64,000 nucleotides of DNA from the NCBI RefSeq assembly GCF_902459585.1, contig NZ_CABPSC010000018.1, positions 1 to 64,000 of the forward strand. The letters are read 5' to 3'. Origin of the DNA: Pandoraea nosoerga. GTDB lineage: Bacteria; Pseudomonadota; Gammaproteobacteria; Burkholderiales; Burkholderiaceae. Each line of letters opens with the position of its first letter. Position 1 is the stretch's first letter. Positions 27,988 to 39,546 of the stretch are shown here, piece by piece. The notes below the pieces were generated by a model. That model did not search any database, was not told where the DNA came from, and saw nothing but the letters and a program-made list of their open reading frames with translations. A program made the translations under genes and the position numbers.

Positions 27988-28437
27988 ATGAAGCTGACTT
28001 TCGCCGTAGCCGCTCTCGCCGCCGCCGTCGTGCCGGCCCTCGCACAAGCCCAGTTCGCCAAGCCCGAGGACGCCGTGGAATACCGCCAGTCCGCACTCTT
28101 CCTGCTCGGCAACCACTTTGGCCGCATCGGCGCCGTCGTCAAGGGCGACGCCCCGTTCAACAAGGACGACGTGGCGAAGAACGCGGAACTCGTCGCCACG
28201 CTCTCGAAGCTGCCGTGGCCCGCCTTCGAGGGCGGCCAGACGACGGCAAAGAGCAAGGCCAAGCCGGAGGTCTTCTCCGACAAGGCGAAGTTCCAGCAAG
28301 CGGCCGAGAAAATGGAAACCGCGGTTGCCAAGCTCAACACCGTGGCCAAGGGCGGCGACCTCGCCTCGATCAAGACGGCCTTCGGCGAAGCGGCGCAGAC
28401 CTGCAAGAGCTGCCACGACAACTTCCGCGCGAAGTAA
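27988..28437 (+). CDS. Cytochrome c' (periplasmic, single heme)
   Basis: A 149-residue protein with a signal peptide cut after ALAQA near residue 21. The heme-binding motif CKSCH (C139-H143) is at the extreme C-terminus, as in cytochrome c' four-helix bundles. These proteins bind NO and may buffer nitrosative stress. The start at 27988 follows a TAAGGAG site. It faces a cytochrome b gene across a shared terminator region, so the two may function together although they are not co-transcribed. Confidence 0.9.
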   Translation: MKLTFAVAALAAAVVPALAQAQFAKPEDAVEYRQSALFLLGNHFGRIGAVVKGDAPFNKDDVAKNAELVATLSKLPWPAFEGGQTTAKSKAKPEVFSDKAKFQQAAEKMETAVAKLNTVAKGGDLASIKTAFGEAAQTCKSCHDNFRAK

Positions 28438-28472
28438 ATCGCTCCCGGGCTGTTCTCGCCACGGGAAAACAG

Positions 28473-28506
28473 GAAAGCCGGCCGCGTGCAACGCGACCGG
28501 CTTTTT
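28473..28506. terminator. Hairpin terminator between cytochrome c' and cytochrome b genes
   Basis: AAGCCGG...GCGT, loop, ACGC...CCGGCTT followed by TTT. It lies between convergent genes and can serve the cytochrome c' gene and possibly the opposite transcript. Confidence 0.75.
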
Positions 28507-28537
28507 GCATTCGGGCGCCGACGTAGCGCCCGACGCG

Positions 28538-29224
28538 TCAATACGACGGGAGCGACGCGACGGCCGGCGTCAGATGGACGATGCGGTACACGAGCGCCGA
28601 GGCCAGCGCGATCAGCACCAGCGCGCCGGCACGCACGCGCCAATCGTCACGCGCCGGGTGCGCCGGCGTGGCCAGATGCTTGTCGCCGCCGATCATTGGG
28701 GTGATCAGATCCTTCTTGCGCGCCACGCGGTAATAGACGATCGCCAGCACGTGCAGCGCCACGAGCGCCACGAGCACCCATTGATTGCGCTGATGCCAGC
28801 CGGTCAGGGCGTCGCTCAGGTCCTTGTCGATGAATTTGACGAGCGGCCCGTCGTTGAAGATATCGTCGTTCGAAAACAGGCCGAGCACGGCCTGGATGCC
28901 GAAGAAGAGCAGCATGGCGATGACCGACAGGCCGCCCAGCGGCGTGTGCCCGGCAAAACGCGCGTCGGTGGCCGCGGCGTCGCGCAGCGACCGAACGAAC
29001 GTGAGCGGGCCGGTCAGGAAGGCGCTGAAGCGCGCGTAGCGCGGGCCCGCAAGGCCCCACACCACGCGGAAAATCAGCAAGGCGAGAATCGCGTAGCCGC
29101 ACCAGAAGTGGTAGACCATCGCGTTGCCACCGGTCTTGGCCGTCACATAGGCCGCGACGGCGATCACGACGAACGACCAGTGGAACAGACGGGTGGGCAG
29201 GTCCCAGATGCGGATCGGCTTCAT
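28538..29224 (-). CDS. Cytochrome b561-type membrane protein
   Basis: A 228-residue protein starting MKPIRIWDLPTRLFHWSFVV, the opening of the Ni-hydrogenase/cytochrome b561 family. Four membrane helices are visible, with paired His ligands (H in LFHW, YHFWCGY, GWHQRNQ and LHVLAI). It would pass electrons between quinol and a periplasmic cytochrome, plausibly the neighbouring cytochrome c'. The ATG at 29224 is chosen over a longer frame because the family begins here. Confidence 0.88.
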   Translation of the reverse strand: MKPIRIWDLPTRLFHWSFVVIAVAAYVTAKTGGNAMVYHFWCGYAILALLIFRVVWGLAGPRYARFSAFLTGPLTFVRSLRDAAATDARFAGHTPLGGLSVIAMLLFFGIQAVLGLFSNDDIFNDGPLVKFIDKDLSDALTGWHQRNQWVLVALVALHVLAIVYYRVARKKDLITPMIGGDKHLATPAHPARDDWRVRAGALVLIALASALVYRIVHLTPAVASLPSY

Positions 29225-29383
29225 GGCAAGACGTGTCGGAATGGGCGAATCCCGCGAGATTACCGCAAGCCCGTGCGTCGTGCACGCGGCAGACCAGCGA
29301 TGCTGGCCTGTTCGCTGGATTACCAAGTCGCCGTGCCGTACAGACGGGTGCGAAAGACCCGCGCGAGACTCGTGCGCGCGGAC

Positions 29384-29416
29384 AAAAAAACCGCCGGACG
29401 CGCCGGCGGTTTTTTC
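29384..29416. terminator. Bidirectional terminator
   Basis: AAAAAAACCGCCGG, loop, CCGGCGGTTTTTT: a perfect stem flanked by A and T runs on both sides. It ends the secD-secF transcript (minus). Confidence 0.85.
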
Positions 29417-29457
29417 AGATTGGCTTGGGACCGGCTTCGGACCGGTGCCCGCAGCGA

Positions 29458-30435
29458 TCAGACCCGCGCGCCGAAGTTCGGATCGTTGCGATCCATCCCT
29501 TCCTCGCCGTCCTTGCTGGTGTGCTTGATGAGGTCATCGCGCTTCACGCCGAACCACATGGCGAGTGCGGCGGCCACGAACACCGACGAGTAGATGCCGA
29601 ACAGAATACCCACGGTCAGCGCCAGCGCGAAGTAGTGCAGCGTCTGGCCGCCGAAGAAGAACATCGACAGCACCATCATTTCCGTGCTCGCGTGCGTGAT
29701 GATCGTGCGCGACATGGTCGTGGTAATGGCGTGGTCGATCACTTCCTGCACGCTCGCCTTGCGCATCTTGCGGAACGTCTCGCGAATCCGGTCGAAAATC
29801 ACGACCGATTCGTTCACGGAGTAGCCCAGCACCGCCAGCACCCCCGCGAGCACCGCCAGCGAGAACTCCCACTGGAAGTAGGCGAAGAAGCCGAGAATGA
29901 TCACCACGTCATGCAGGTTGGCGATCACGCCGGCCACAGCGAACTTCCATTCGAAGCGAAACGACAGGTAGATGATGATGCCGACCACCACGAACGTGAG
30001 CGCCAGCAAGCCGTCGGTGAACAGCTCATGCCCGATCTGCGGGCCGACGAATTCCACGCGACGCAGCGACACGTCGGGCGCGTCCGCCTTGAGCGCGGTC
30101 ATCACGGCGTCGCTTTGCTGCGCGCTGGTGATCTGCTTGCCGTCCGGACCGTTCTGAATCGGCAGCCGGATCATCACGTCGCGCGAGGTGCCGAAGCTCT
30201 GCACCTGCACGTCGCGGTAGCCGAGCTTGCCGACTTCGCCGCGGATCTTCTCCAGATCGGCCGCCTGCGTGTAGGCCACTTCCATGACCGTGCCGCCGGT
30301 AAACTCGATCGACAGGTGCAGGCCCCGCGTGAGCAGGAAGAACACCGCCGCCACGAACGTGAGCGCCGAGATGATGTTGAAGACGAGGGCGTGCCGCATG
30401 AACGGCACGTCTTTCTTGATACGGAAAAATTCCAT
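29458..30435 (-). CDS. secF: Protein translocase subunit SecF
   Basis: A 325-residue inner-membrane protein with six helices and a periplasmic P1 domain between helices 1 and 2. Motifs include SIEFTGGTVMEV near the start and GYSVNESVVIFDRIRE, plus TTMSRTIITH. With SecD it uses the proton gradient to help preproteins clear SecYEG. It follows secD by 24 bases. Confidence 0.97.
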   Translation of the reverse strand: MEFFRIKKDVPFMRHALVFNIISALTFVAAVFFLLTRGLHLSIEFTGGTVMEVAYTQAADLEKIRGEVGKLGYRDVQVQSFGTSRDVMIRLPIQNGPDGKQITSAQQSDAVMTALKADAPDVSLRRVEFVGPQIGHELFTDGLLALTFVVVGIIIYLSFRFEWKFAVAGVIANLHDVVIILGFFAYFQWEFSLAVLAGVLAVLGYSVNESVVIFDRIRETFRKMRKASVQEVIDHAITTTMSRTIITHASTEMMVLSMFFFGGQTLHYFALALTVGILFGIYSSVFVAAALAMWFGVKRDDLIKHTSKDGEEGMDRNDPNFGARV

Positions 30436-30459
30436 GACTGTTTCCTCTCGCGCCTGCGC

Positions 30460-32361
30460 TTATTGCTCGCCTGCGTCGCGTGCGCCGGGGGTGTTCGCGG
30501 CGCCGTCCGGGCGCCAGACCTGACCGATCGCGAGCGTTTTGAGCTTGCGGCGGCTGCCGTACCACAGATTGACCAGACCGCGCGAGAAGAACACGGCCGA
30601 GAACATCGAGGTCAGAATGCCCAGGCAGTGCACCACGGCAAACGCGCGCACCGGGCCCGAGCCGAAGGCCAGCAGCGCCAGGCCGGCGATGAGCGTGGTC
30701 ACGTTCGAGTCCAGAATCGTGGCCCAGGCGTGCTCGAAGCCGAGCGAAATCGCCTTCTGGGCCGACGCGCCCGCGCGCAGTTCCTCGCGGATACGCTCGT
30801 TGATCAGCACGTTCGCGTCGATGGCCATACCGAGGGTGAGCGCGATAGCCGCGATACCCGGCAGCGTGAGCGTGGCCTGCATCATCGAGAGCACGGCCAC
30901 GAGCAGCAGCAGGTTGACCAGCAGGGCGATCACCGAGAACACCCCGAACAGCATGTAGTACAGCATCATGAAGACGGCGATGGCGACCAGGCCGTACAGC
31001 ACCGAGTCCACGCCCTTTTGCACGTTGTCCGCGCCGAGGCTCGGGCCGATGGTGCGTTCCTCGATGATTTCCATCGGCGCGGCGAGCGAGCCGGCGCGCA
31101 GCAGCAGCGCGAGGTCGTTGGCCGCCTGCGCCGAGCCCATGCCGGTGATCTGGAAACTCTGGCCGAGTTCGCTGCGGATGTTCGCCACCGTCAGCACTTC
31201 GCCCTTGCCCTTCTCGAACAGCACGATGGCCATCGGCTTGCCGATGTTGTCGCGCGAGACGTCGCGCAGCACACGGCCGCCGGCGGCGTCGAGCTTGATG
31301 TTGACCGACGGTTGCTGGTGGTCGTCGAAGCCCGCGGCGGCGCTGGTGATGCGATCGCCGCTGAAGATGACCTGACGCTTGAGCAGCACCGGCGCCCCGT
31401 TGCCGTGCAGGAACAGTTCATCCTGCGGCGGCACCGGGGTGTCGGCCGATACGAGACGCGGTGCGTCCGGGTCCGCCAGACGCGCTTCGAGCGTTGCGGT
31501 GCGGCCGATGATGTCCTTCGCCTTGGCCGTGTCCTGCACGCCAGGCAGCTGCACCACGATGCGGTCCGGCCCTTCTTGCTGGATCACCGGCTCGGCCACG
31601 CCCAGTTCGTTCACGCGGTTGTGCAGCGTGACGATGTTCTGCTTGACGGCGTTGTCCTGCACCGCGCGGCGCGCCGCCTCGGTAAAGGCGCCCACGACCT
31701 TGAACGTGCCGTTGGGCCCCGCCTGGGTGGTGTACGACAGATCGGGCAGGCCGTCGCCCAGGGCGCCACGGGCGCGCTCGGCGTCTTCCTGGCTGGAGAA
31801 GGCGACTTCGATGCCGTTGTCCGTGCGCGTCACGCCGTTGTGGCGGATGTTCTTGTCGCGCAGGAGCGTGCGGGCGTCGGCGGCGGCCGCGTCCAGACGT
31901 TTCGTGATGGCGCCGGCCATGTCGACTTGCAGCAGGAAGTGCACGCCGCCGCGCAGATCGAGGCCGAGGTACATCGGCAGCGCGTGGATCTTGGCGAGCC
32001 ATTCCGGCGAAGCCGAGAGCAGGTTCAGCGCGACGACGTAGGTCGGGTCGCTCGGATCGGCGTTCAGCGCCGTCTGGAGCAGGTCCTTCGCGCGCAGTTG
32101 CGTGTCGGTGTCGGCGAAGCGAATGCGCACGCTCGGGTTGTTGCCCGTGCTGTCGAACACGGCGCCCTGGTAGGCGATGTTCTGGGACTTCAGCGCGTCT
32201 TCGGCGCGAGAAAGCGTCGTGGGGTCGACCTTGACGGTCGCCTTGACGCTGGAAATCTGTACCGCCGGCGTTTCACCGAAGAGGTTCGGCAGCGTGTAGA
32301 GCACCCCGATGGCGAGCGCCACCAGAATGATGATGTATTTCCAGAGAGGATAGCGATTCAT
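30460..32361 (-). CDS. secD: Protein translocase subunit SecD
   Basis: A 633-residue protein with one N-terminal helix, a large periplasmic region (P1, about residues 30-440) and five C-terminal helices of the RND type. Motifs include LGLDLRGGVHFLLQVD, GNTATLEARL-like GRTATLEARL and GMAIDANVLINERIREEL. The yajC-secD-secF order is the standard operon. Confidence 0.97.
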   Translation of the reverse strand: MNRYPLWKYIIILVALAIGVLYTLPNLFGETPAVQISSVKATVKVDPTTLSRAEDALKSQNIAYQGAVFDSTGNNPSVRIRFADTDTQLRAKDLLQTALNADPSDPTYVVALNLLSASPEWLAKIHALPMYLGLDLRGGVHFLLQVDMAGAITKRLDAAAADARTLLRDKNIRHNGVTRTDNGIEVAFSSQEDAERARGALGDGLPDLSYTTQAGPNGTFKVVGAFTEAARRAVQDNAVKQNIVTLHNRVNELGVAEPVIQQEGPDRIVVQLPGVQDTAKAKDIIGRTATLEARLADPDAPRLVSADTPVPPQDELFLHGNGAPVLLKRQVIFSGDRITSAAAGFDDHQQPSVNIKLDAAGGRVLRDVSRDNIGKPMAIVLFEKGKGEVLTVANIRSELGQSFQITGMGSAQAANDLALLLRAGSLAAPMEIIEERTIGPSLGADNVQKGVDSVLYGLVAIAVFMMLYYMLFGVFSVIALLVNLLLLVAVLSMMQATLTLPGIAAIALTLGMAIDANVLINERIREELRAGASAQKAISLGFEHAWATILDSNVTTLIAGLALLAFGSGPVRAFAVVHCLGILTSMFSAVFFSRGLVNLWYGSRRKLKTLAIGQVWRPDGAANTPGARDAGEQ

Positions 32362-32495
32362 AGCGGCGGGCTAGGGTGATGCCTCGTGGCAAACCGTGCT
32401 GCAGACCGGCTCGCATGACAGCGCCGGCCGCGAGGACCGGCGGCGCCATGCACTGCGGCCGCCCGGAAGGGCGGCCGCGTGCGGTTGTGCGAAGG

Positions 32496-32822
32496 TCAGA
32501 GCGCCTTGATGGTGCCCTTCGGCAGCAGGGTCGTGATGGCGCCCTTCTGCACGTTGATCTCGACGTTCTCGGCGATCTCCACGGTGACGAACGTTTCGCC
32601 GACCTTCGAGATACGGCCGGCCAGGCCTCCCGAGGTCACGACTTCGTCGCCCTTGGCAAGCGCGGCCAGCATGTTGCGCACTTCTTTCTGACGCTTCATC
32701 TGCGGACGGATCATGATGAAGTACAGCACCACGAACATCAGCACGAGCGGCAGGAAGCTCATCAGGTTGCTGGTCGGGCTGGCGGCGCCAGCCGTCTGAG
32801 CGAAGGCTTCGGAAATCAGCAC
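32496..32822 (-). CDS. yajC: Sec accessory protein YajC
   Basis: A 108-residue protein with a single membrane helix (about residues 18-40, LMSFLPLVLMFVVLYFIMIR), followed by RPQMKRQKEVRNMLAAL and KGDEVVTSGGLAGRI, both diagnostic. It associates with SecDF. It lies 134 bases upstream of secD. Confidence 0.96.
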   Translation of the reverse strand: MLISEAFAQTAGAASPTSNLMSFLPLVLMFVVLYFIMIRPQMKRQKEVRNMLAALAKGDEVVTSGGLAGRISKVGETFVTVEIAENVEINVQKGAITTLLPKGTIKAL

Positions 32823-33001
32823 GTTCGGTTCTCCTTATGTGTAAGACGAGTAAAAGCCGCATGCGACCGGTTGCCCGGTCGCGCGCGGCATGTTGTTTCG
32901 GTGCGAGGACGCACGATCCAAGCCCGGCATTTTACCACCGCCCGACCCCGTTCCCCGGGAGGAATCCATGTCGTCGACGCCCGCAGTCCGGGCCCCGGCC
33001 G

Positions 33002-35378
<2,377 letters not shown>

Positions 35379-35603
35379 CAGCGTTTACAATGCTCGGGGT
35401 CTGTTCACCTGGGTACCGGGTTCGTGAACGTGTTTGGCCGCAAGGCTGGCGCGGCGGCGCCGGGCGCCCGGCAGGACGCGCTCCCGTCGAACTTCCCGGA
35501 ATGACGGTGAGCGGGCCCCAAAGACCGACATTTTACTTGGTTCGTCCGAAGGCCTGCCGGCACGGCGAGGCTTCGGGACGGACAACTCCCGACCCGCGAC
35601 TGC

Positions 35604-37757
35604 ATGACCGAACGCACAATGCCCGCCAACGCGCGTGAGAACGAGCCAGCCGATCTCGTGGGAGCCACGAAGCAAGCGACGCGCAAGAGCGCAGCCAAGC
35701 CCGGCTCGGGCAGCGCCGACAAGCTCGCCAAGCTTGGCCTGAAGCGCGACATCGACCTGATCCTGCATTTGCCGATGCGCTACGAGGACGAGACCACGCT
35801 GCGCAAGATCGGCGAGGTGCTGCCGAGCGAGACGGCGCAGGTCGAGGGCGTCGTCACGTCGAGCGAAGTGGCGTACCGGCCGCGTCGGCAGTGGGTCGTG
35901 CGCATCGCCGACGAGGGGCACGAACTGGTGCTGCGGTTTCTGAATTTCTACGGCAGCCAGCAAAAGCAGCTTGCCGTCGGCACGCGCGTGCGGGTGCGTG
36001 GCGAAGTGCGCGGCGGCTTCTTCGGGCTGGAGATGGTGCATCCGGCCTATCGCGTGGTGCAGGACGCCGCCGCGCCGCTGCCGGAATCGCTCACCCCCGT
36101 TTATCCCAGCGTGGCCGGCCTGTCGCAGGCGTACCTGCGCAAGGCGATCCACAACGCAATGGAGCGCACGCCACTGCCCGAGTTGCTGCCGCCCGGGTTG
36201 CTGCAGCGGACCATCGGCCCGGATCATCCGCTGCCCGCGCTTGCCGAGGCCGTGCGACTGTTGCACGCCCCGCCGCCCAACGTATCGGAGACGGCGCTCG
36301 TCGAGCGCTCGCATCCGGCGTGGCTGCGCATCAAGTGCGAGGAATTGCTGGCGCAGCAGTTGTCGCTCAAGCGGGCGCAGGCGGCGCGTCGGCGTCTCGC
36401 GGCGCCCGCGCTCGGCACCCGGGCGCCCGGCGGGCTGCTGGAGCGCTTCGAGGCGGCGCTGCCGTTTCGCCTGACCGGCGCGCAGCAACGCGTATGGGCG
36501 GAGATTCGGGCGGATCTGGCGCAGCCGCATCCGATGCAGCGTCTGCTCCAGGGCGACGTGGGCAGCGGCAAGACGATCATCGCCGCGCTCGCGGCCGCGC
36601 AGGCCATCGACGCCGGCTACCAGGCGGCGATCATGGCGCCCACGGAAATCCTGGCCGAACAGCATCTGCGCAAGCTCTCGGCGTGGCTTACCCCGCTCGG
36701 CGTGGAGGTGGCCTGGCTCGCGGGCAGCATGAAGGCCAGGGAAAAACGCGAGGCGCTTGCGCGCGTGGCCAGCGGCGAGGCGCAACTGGTCATTGGCACG
36801 CACGCCATCATTCAGGATACCGTGACCTTTGCGCGGCTCGGCATGGCGGTCGTCGACGAGCAGCATCGCTTCGGCGTGGCGCAGCGTCTCGCGCTGCGCA
36901 GCAAGATGCAGACGGCGGGCATGGGCGAGAACGCCATGCCGCACCAGTTGATGATGAGCGCCACGCCGATTCCGCGCACGCTCGCCATGACCTACTATGC
37001 CGATCTGGACGTGTCCGTGATCGACGAACTGCCGCCGGGTCGCAGCCCGGTCGTCACCAAGCTGGTGAGCGACACGCGCCGTCCCGAAGTGATCGACCGC
37101 GTGCGCGCGGCGGCGCTCGCGGGGCGCCAGGTGTACTGGGTGTGTCCGCTCATCGAGGAAAGCGAGGCACTGCAACTGCAGACGGCGGTCGATACGCACG
37201 CGCAACTGGTCGCGGCGCTGCCGGAGCTGCGCGTGGGTCTCGTGCATGGACGCCTCACGCCCGCGGAGAAGGCCGCCGTGATGGACGACTTCACGCGCGG
37301 TGACACGCATCTGCTGGTGGCGACCACGGTGATCGAAGTGGGCGTGGATGTGCCCAATGCGTCGTTGATGGTGATCGAGCACGCCGAGCGTTTCGGGCTG
37401 GCGCAGTTGCACCAGTTGCGCGGGCGCGTCGGCCGCGGGTCGGCCGAATCGGTCTGTCTGCTGATGTACGCGTCGCCGCTGTCGATGGGCGCGAAGGCGC
37501 GCCTGCAGACGATGCGCGAGACGACCGACGGTTTCGTCATCGCACGGCGCGATCTCGAGATTCGCGGGCCGGGCGAGTTTCTCGGCGCGCGGCAGTCGGG
37601 CGCGGCCATGCTGCGCTTCGTCGATCTCAACGAGGACGGCTGGCTCATTCCCGGCGCGCAGGAGGCGGCCGAGGTGCTGCTCAAGTCGCATCCCGCCGCA
37701 GTCGCCGCGCATCTGGAGCGCTGGCTGGGCGCGCGAGAGGACTATCTGAAGGCGTGA
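35604..37757 (+). CDS. recG: ATP-dependent DNA helicase RecG
   Basis: A 717-residue superfamily-2 helicase that remodels stalled forks and branched DNA. An OB-fold wedge domain (about residues 70-170) precedes the helicase core, with Walker A GDVGSGKT near residue 317, a DEQH box in VVDEQHRFGVAQR near 418, SATPIPRTLAM and the C-terminal QLRGRVGRG motif. It is divergent from queA across a 225-base gap. Confidence 0.96.
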   Translation: MTERTMPANARENEPADLVGATKQATRKSAAKPGSGSADKLAKLGLKRDIDLILHLPMRYEDETTLRKIGEVLPSETAQVEGVVTSSEVAYRPRRQWVVRIADEGHELVLRFLNFYGSQQKQLAVGTRVRVRGEVRGGFFGLEMVHPAYRVVQDAAAPLPESLTPVYPSVAGLSQAYLRKAIHNAMERTPLPELLPPGLLQRTIGPDHPLPALAEAVRLLHAPPPNVSETALVERSHPAWLRIKCEELLAQQLSLKRAQAARRRLAAPALGTRAPGGLLERFEAALPFRLTGAQQRVWAEIRADLAQPHPMQRLLQGDVGSGKTIIAALAAAQAIDAGYQAAIMAPTEILAEQHLRKLSAWLTPLGVEVAWLAGSMKAREKREALARVASGEAQLVIGTHAIIQDTVTFARLGMAVVDEQHRFGVAQRLALRSKMQTAGMGENAMPHQLMMSATPIPRTLAMTYYADLDVSVIDELPPGRSPVVTKLVSDTRRPEVIDRVRAAALAGRQVYWVCPLIEESEALQLQTAVDTHAQLVAALPELRVGLVHGRLTPAEKAAVMDDFTRGDTHLLVATTVIEVGVDVPNASLMVIEHAERFGLAQLHQLRGRVGRGSAESVCLLMYASPLSMGAKARLQTMRETTDGFVIARRDLEIRGPGEFLGARQSGAAMLRFVDLNEDGWLIPGAQEAAEVLLKSHPAAVAAHLERWLGAREDYLKA

Positions 37758-37965
37758 GCGCATGCCGTCGCTTTGCCGGCGCCGCGCGTGCGGGCCGCGC
37801 GAAGCGGCGTTCGCCGCCGGGGCAGGGCGCAGCCGAAGCGATGGCCGCGATCCGGGAAGACGCCACGCGCGTCTTCCGAAAACGGGCAATCGCCGCGCGA
37901 TTGTGCTATAAAAAACAAAATCTATCGGTCGCAGTGATTCGATTAATGACACAGGTTAGGACGAC

Positions 37966-38910
37966 ATGACCCTCACGGAACTCAAGTACATCGTGGCGGT
38001 GGCGCGCGAGCGCCATTTCGGTCGCGCGGCGGAAGCCTGTTTCGTCAGCCAGCCGACGCTCTCGGTGGCCATCAAGAAACTCGAGGACGAGCTCAATGTT
38101 CAGATTTTCGAACGCGGCGCCGCCGAAGTGAGCGTCACGCCGCTCGGCGAGCAGATCGTCGCACAGGCGCAGCGCGTGCTCGAGCAGACCATCGCCATCA
38201 AGGAAATCGCCAAGCAGGGGCGCGACCCGCTCGCCGGCCCGCTGCGCCTGGGTGTGATCTACACCATCGGGCCGTATCTGCTGCCTGCGCTCGTCAAGGA
38301 GATGATCGAGACCACGCCGCAAATGCCGCTCATGCTGCAGGAGAACTACACGCTCAAGCTCATCGAGTTGCTCAAGCAGGGTGAGATCGACGCGGCCATC
38401 ATGGCGTTGCCATTCCCCGAGAGCGGGTTGATGGTGCGCCCGCTCTACGACGAACCGTTCGTTGTCGCACTGCCGCGCTCGCACCCGTGGGCCGAGCGCG
38501 CGCAGATCGACGCCGGGGATCTGAAGCAGGAAACGATGCTGCTGCTCGGCAGCGGCCACTGCTTCCGCGATCACGTGCTGGGCGTCTGCCCGGAACTCAT
38601 GCGCTTTTCGCAGAACGCCGACGGCATCCAGAAGACGTTCGAAGGCTCTTCGCTCGAGACGATTCGCCACATGGTCGCGAGCGGTGTGGGCATCACGGTA
38701 TTGCCGAAGACGTCGGTGCCGCAGACCCATGCGCCGGACAGCCTGCTGCGTTACGTGCCGTTCTCGGCGCCGGTGCCCGACCGTCGCGTGGTGCTGGCCT
38801 GGCGCAAGAGCTTCACACGTTTGCCGGCCATCGACGCCGTGGCGCAGGCCATCGCGCGGTGCGACCTGCCGGGCGTGATTCCGCTCGATCTGCCCGCGAC
38901 GTCCAACTGA
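37966..38910 (+). CDS. oxyR: Hydrogen peroxide-inducible regulator OxyR
   Basis: A 314-residue LysR-type regulator. The helix-turn-helix is FGRAAEACFVSQPTLSVAIK. The redox cysteines are C199 and C208 in GHCFRDHVLGVCPE, the exact spacing of OxyR, where peroxide oxidises C199 to a disulfide with C208 and switches on peroxide defence genes. The catalase gene lies 636 bases downstream and dps about 3.2 kb downstream. A -10-like GCTATAAAA is at 37904-37912. Confidence 0.96.
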   Translation: MTLTELKYIVAVARERHFGRAAEACFVSQPTLSVAIKKLEDELNVQIFERGAAEVSVTPLGEQIVAQAQRVLEQTIAIKEIAKQGRDPLAGPLRLGVIYTIGPYLLPALVKEMIETTPQMPLMLQENYTLKLIELLKQGEIDAAIMALPFPESGLMVRPLYDEPFVVALPRSHPWAERAQIDAGDLKQETMLLLGSGHCFRDHVLGVCPELMRFSQNADGIQKTFEGSSLETIRHMVASGVGITVLPKTSVPQTHAPDSLLRYVPFSAPVPDRRVVLAWRKSFTRLPAIDAVAQAIARCDLPGVIPLDLPATSN

Positions 38911-38954
38911 GGCGTCCCCCGGCGGGGGCATTCCGCCCCCGCCATATTCGCTTG

Positions 38955-39020
38955 TCCCCCGTATCCCCCGTATCCCCCGTATCCCCCCGTAATCCGTCGT
39001 AATCCCCCGTATCCCCCGTG
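38955..39020. repeat. Tandem 9-bp repeats TCCCCCGTA
   Basis: About seven head-to-tail units, two of them degenerate, directly downstream of oxyR. They begin about 45 bases after the stop. The pattern is a minisatellite; there are no spacers. Confidence 0.8.
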
Positions 39021-39154
39021 CGCGTCTGAGTCATCACACCTGTCGTCGGCCGCATCAGCGCGCGGGGGATCGCCTCCACCGTTCCCATCGCTCTGCACGG
39101 GCGGTGGCACGTCTCGCCCGCCGTTACGTCAACCCTTCGCCGGGCACGTATTGC

Positions 39155-39222
39155 GTCTCGCTATCGAATATATAAAAACGATCAATTCGACTGATTCAAT
39201 AAATATAATTAATATCGTTCCA
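39155..39222 (+). promoter_or_regulatory. AT-rich block, probable katA promoter/OxyR region
   Basis: This block (with CTATCGAATATATAAAAACG and AATAAATATAATTAATATCG) is strikingly AT-rich in high-GC DNA. It includes dyad-like halves such as CTATCG...CGAT. Given oxyR upstream and a catalase downstream, OxyR binding is likely, but the match to the four-ATAG consensus is imperfect. Confidence 0.4.
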
Positions 39223-39330
39223 TGCGTTTGACAGCCGGCCCTTCAGGCGGTGGGCATCAGACGCTGCGAACGACCATGGCGGGACAACGGCCATGGCCTC
39301 CATAGCACGCGACGCATTCGAGGTGCCCGA

Positions 39331-39414
39331 ATGACCGACTTGAAGGCCTATTTGCACGACATCGAGACCACGCTGGAACGCTTGCTTGCCGACTTCGCCC
39401 TGACTACACCCTGA
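39331..39414 (+). CDS. Possible 27-residue leader peptide upstream of katA
   Basis: A short frame starting MTDLKAYLHDIETTLERLLA after GAGGTG. The residues form a plausible amphipathic helix. It ends in the first unit of the 11-bp repeat array. It could be a leader or a small protein; nothing beyond length, start site and composition supports it. Confidence 0.25.
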   Translation: MTDLKAYLHDIETTLERLLADFALTTP

Positions 39415-39451
39415 CTGCGCCCTGACTGCGCCCTGACTGCGCCCTGACGGG
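39397..39451. repeat. Tandem 11-bp repeats GCCCTGACTGC
   Basis: Five units between the katA promoter zone and the katA start. Each unit contains TGA and the unit is not a multiple of three, so stop codons occur in all three plus-strand frames. This would end translation of any leader reading into it. Confidence 0.8.
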
Positions 39452-39546
39452 CGCCTAAGCCCGCCGGCTTCCTTCCCTTCCTTTGACTCCCGTCGATAGC
39501 CTTCGATGGCCGTCGACCCACCGATCAGCAAACAGGAGAGCGTCAC

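Larger units (their letters stand above)
38911..39546. other. 636-bp oxyR-katA intergenic region
   Basis: In order it contains a 9-bp tandem array (38955-39020), an AT-rich block (about 39155-39222) that is the likely katA promoter and OxyR-binding zone, a possible 27-codon ORF (39331-39414) and an 11-bp tandem array (39397-39451). The katA Shine-Dalgarno AGGAGAG is at 39533. I see no larger gene. Confidence 0.6.

Noticed and set aside
29233-32379. A 1048-codon open frame on the plus strand
   Set aside because: It is antisense to secD, secF and the cytochrome b gene, has His/Arg/Glu-rich shadow composition and no recognisable domain.
35385-37952. An 855-codon open frame on the minus strand
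   Set aside because: It is antisense to recG, which has all helicase motifs. Long antisense frames are expected at this GC content.
38955-39020. Possible CRISPR array
   Set aside because: Units are 9 bp, directly adjacent and without spacers; no cas genes are present.
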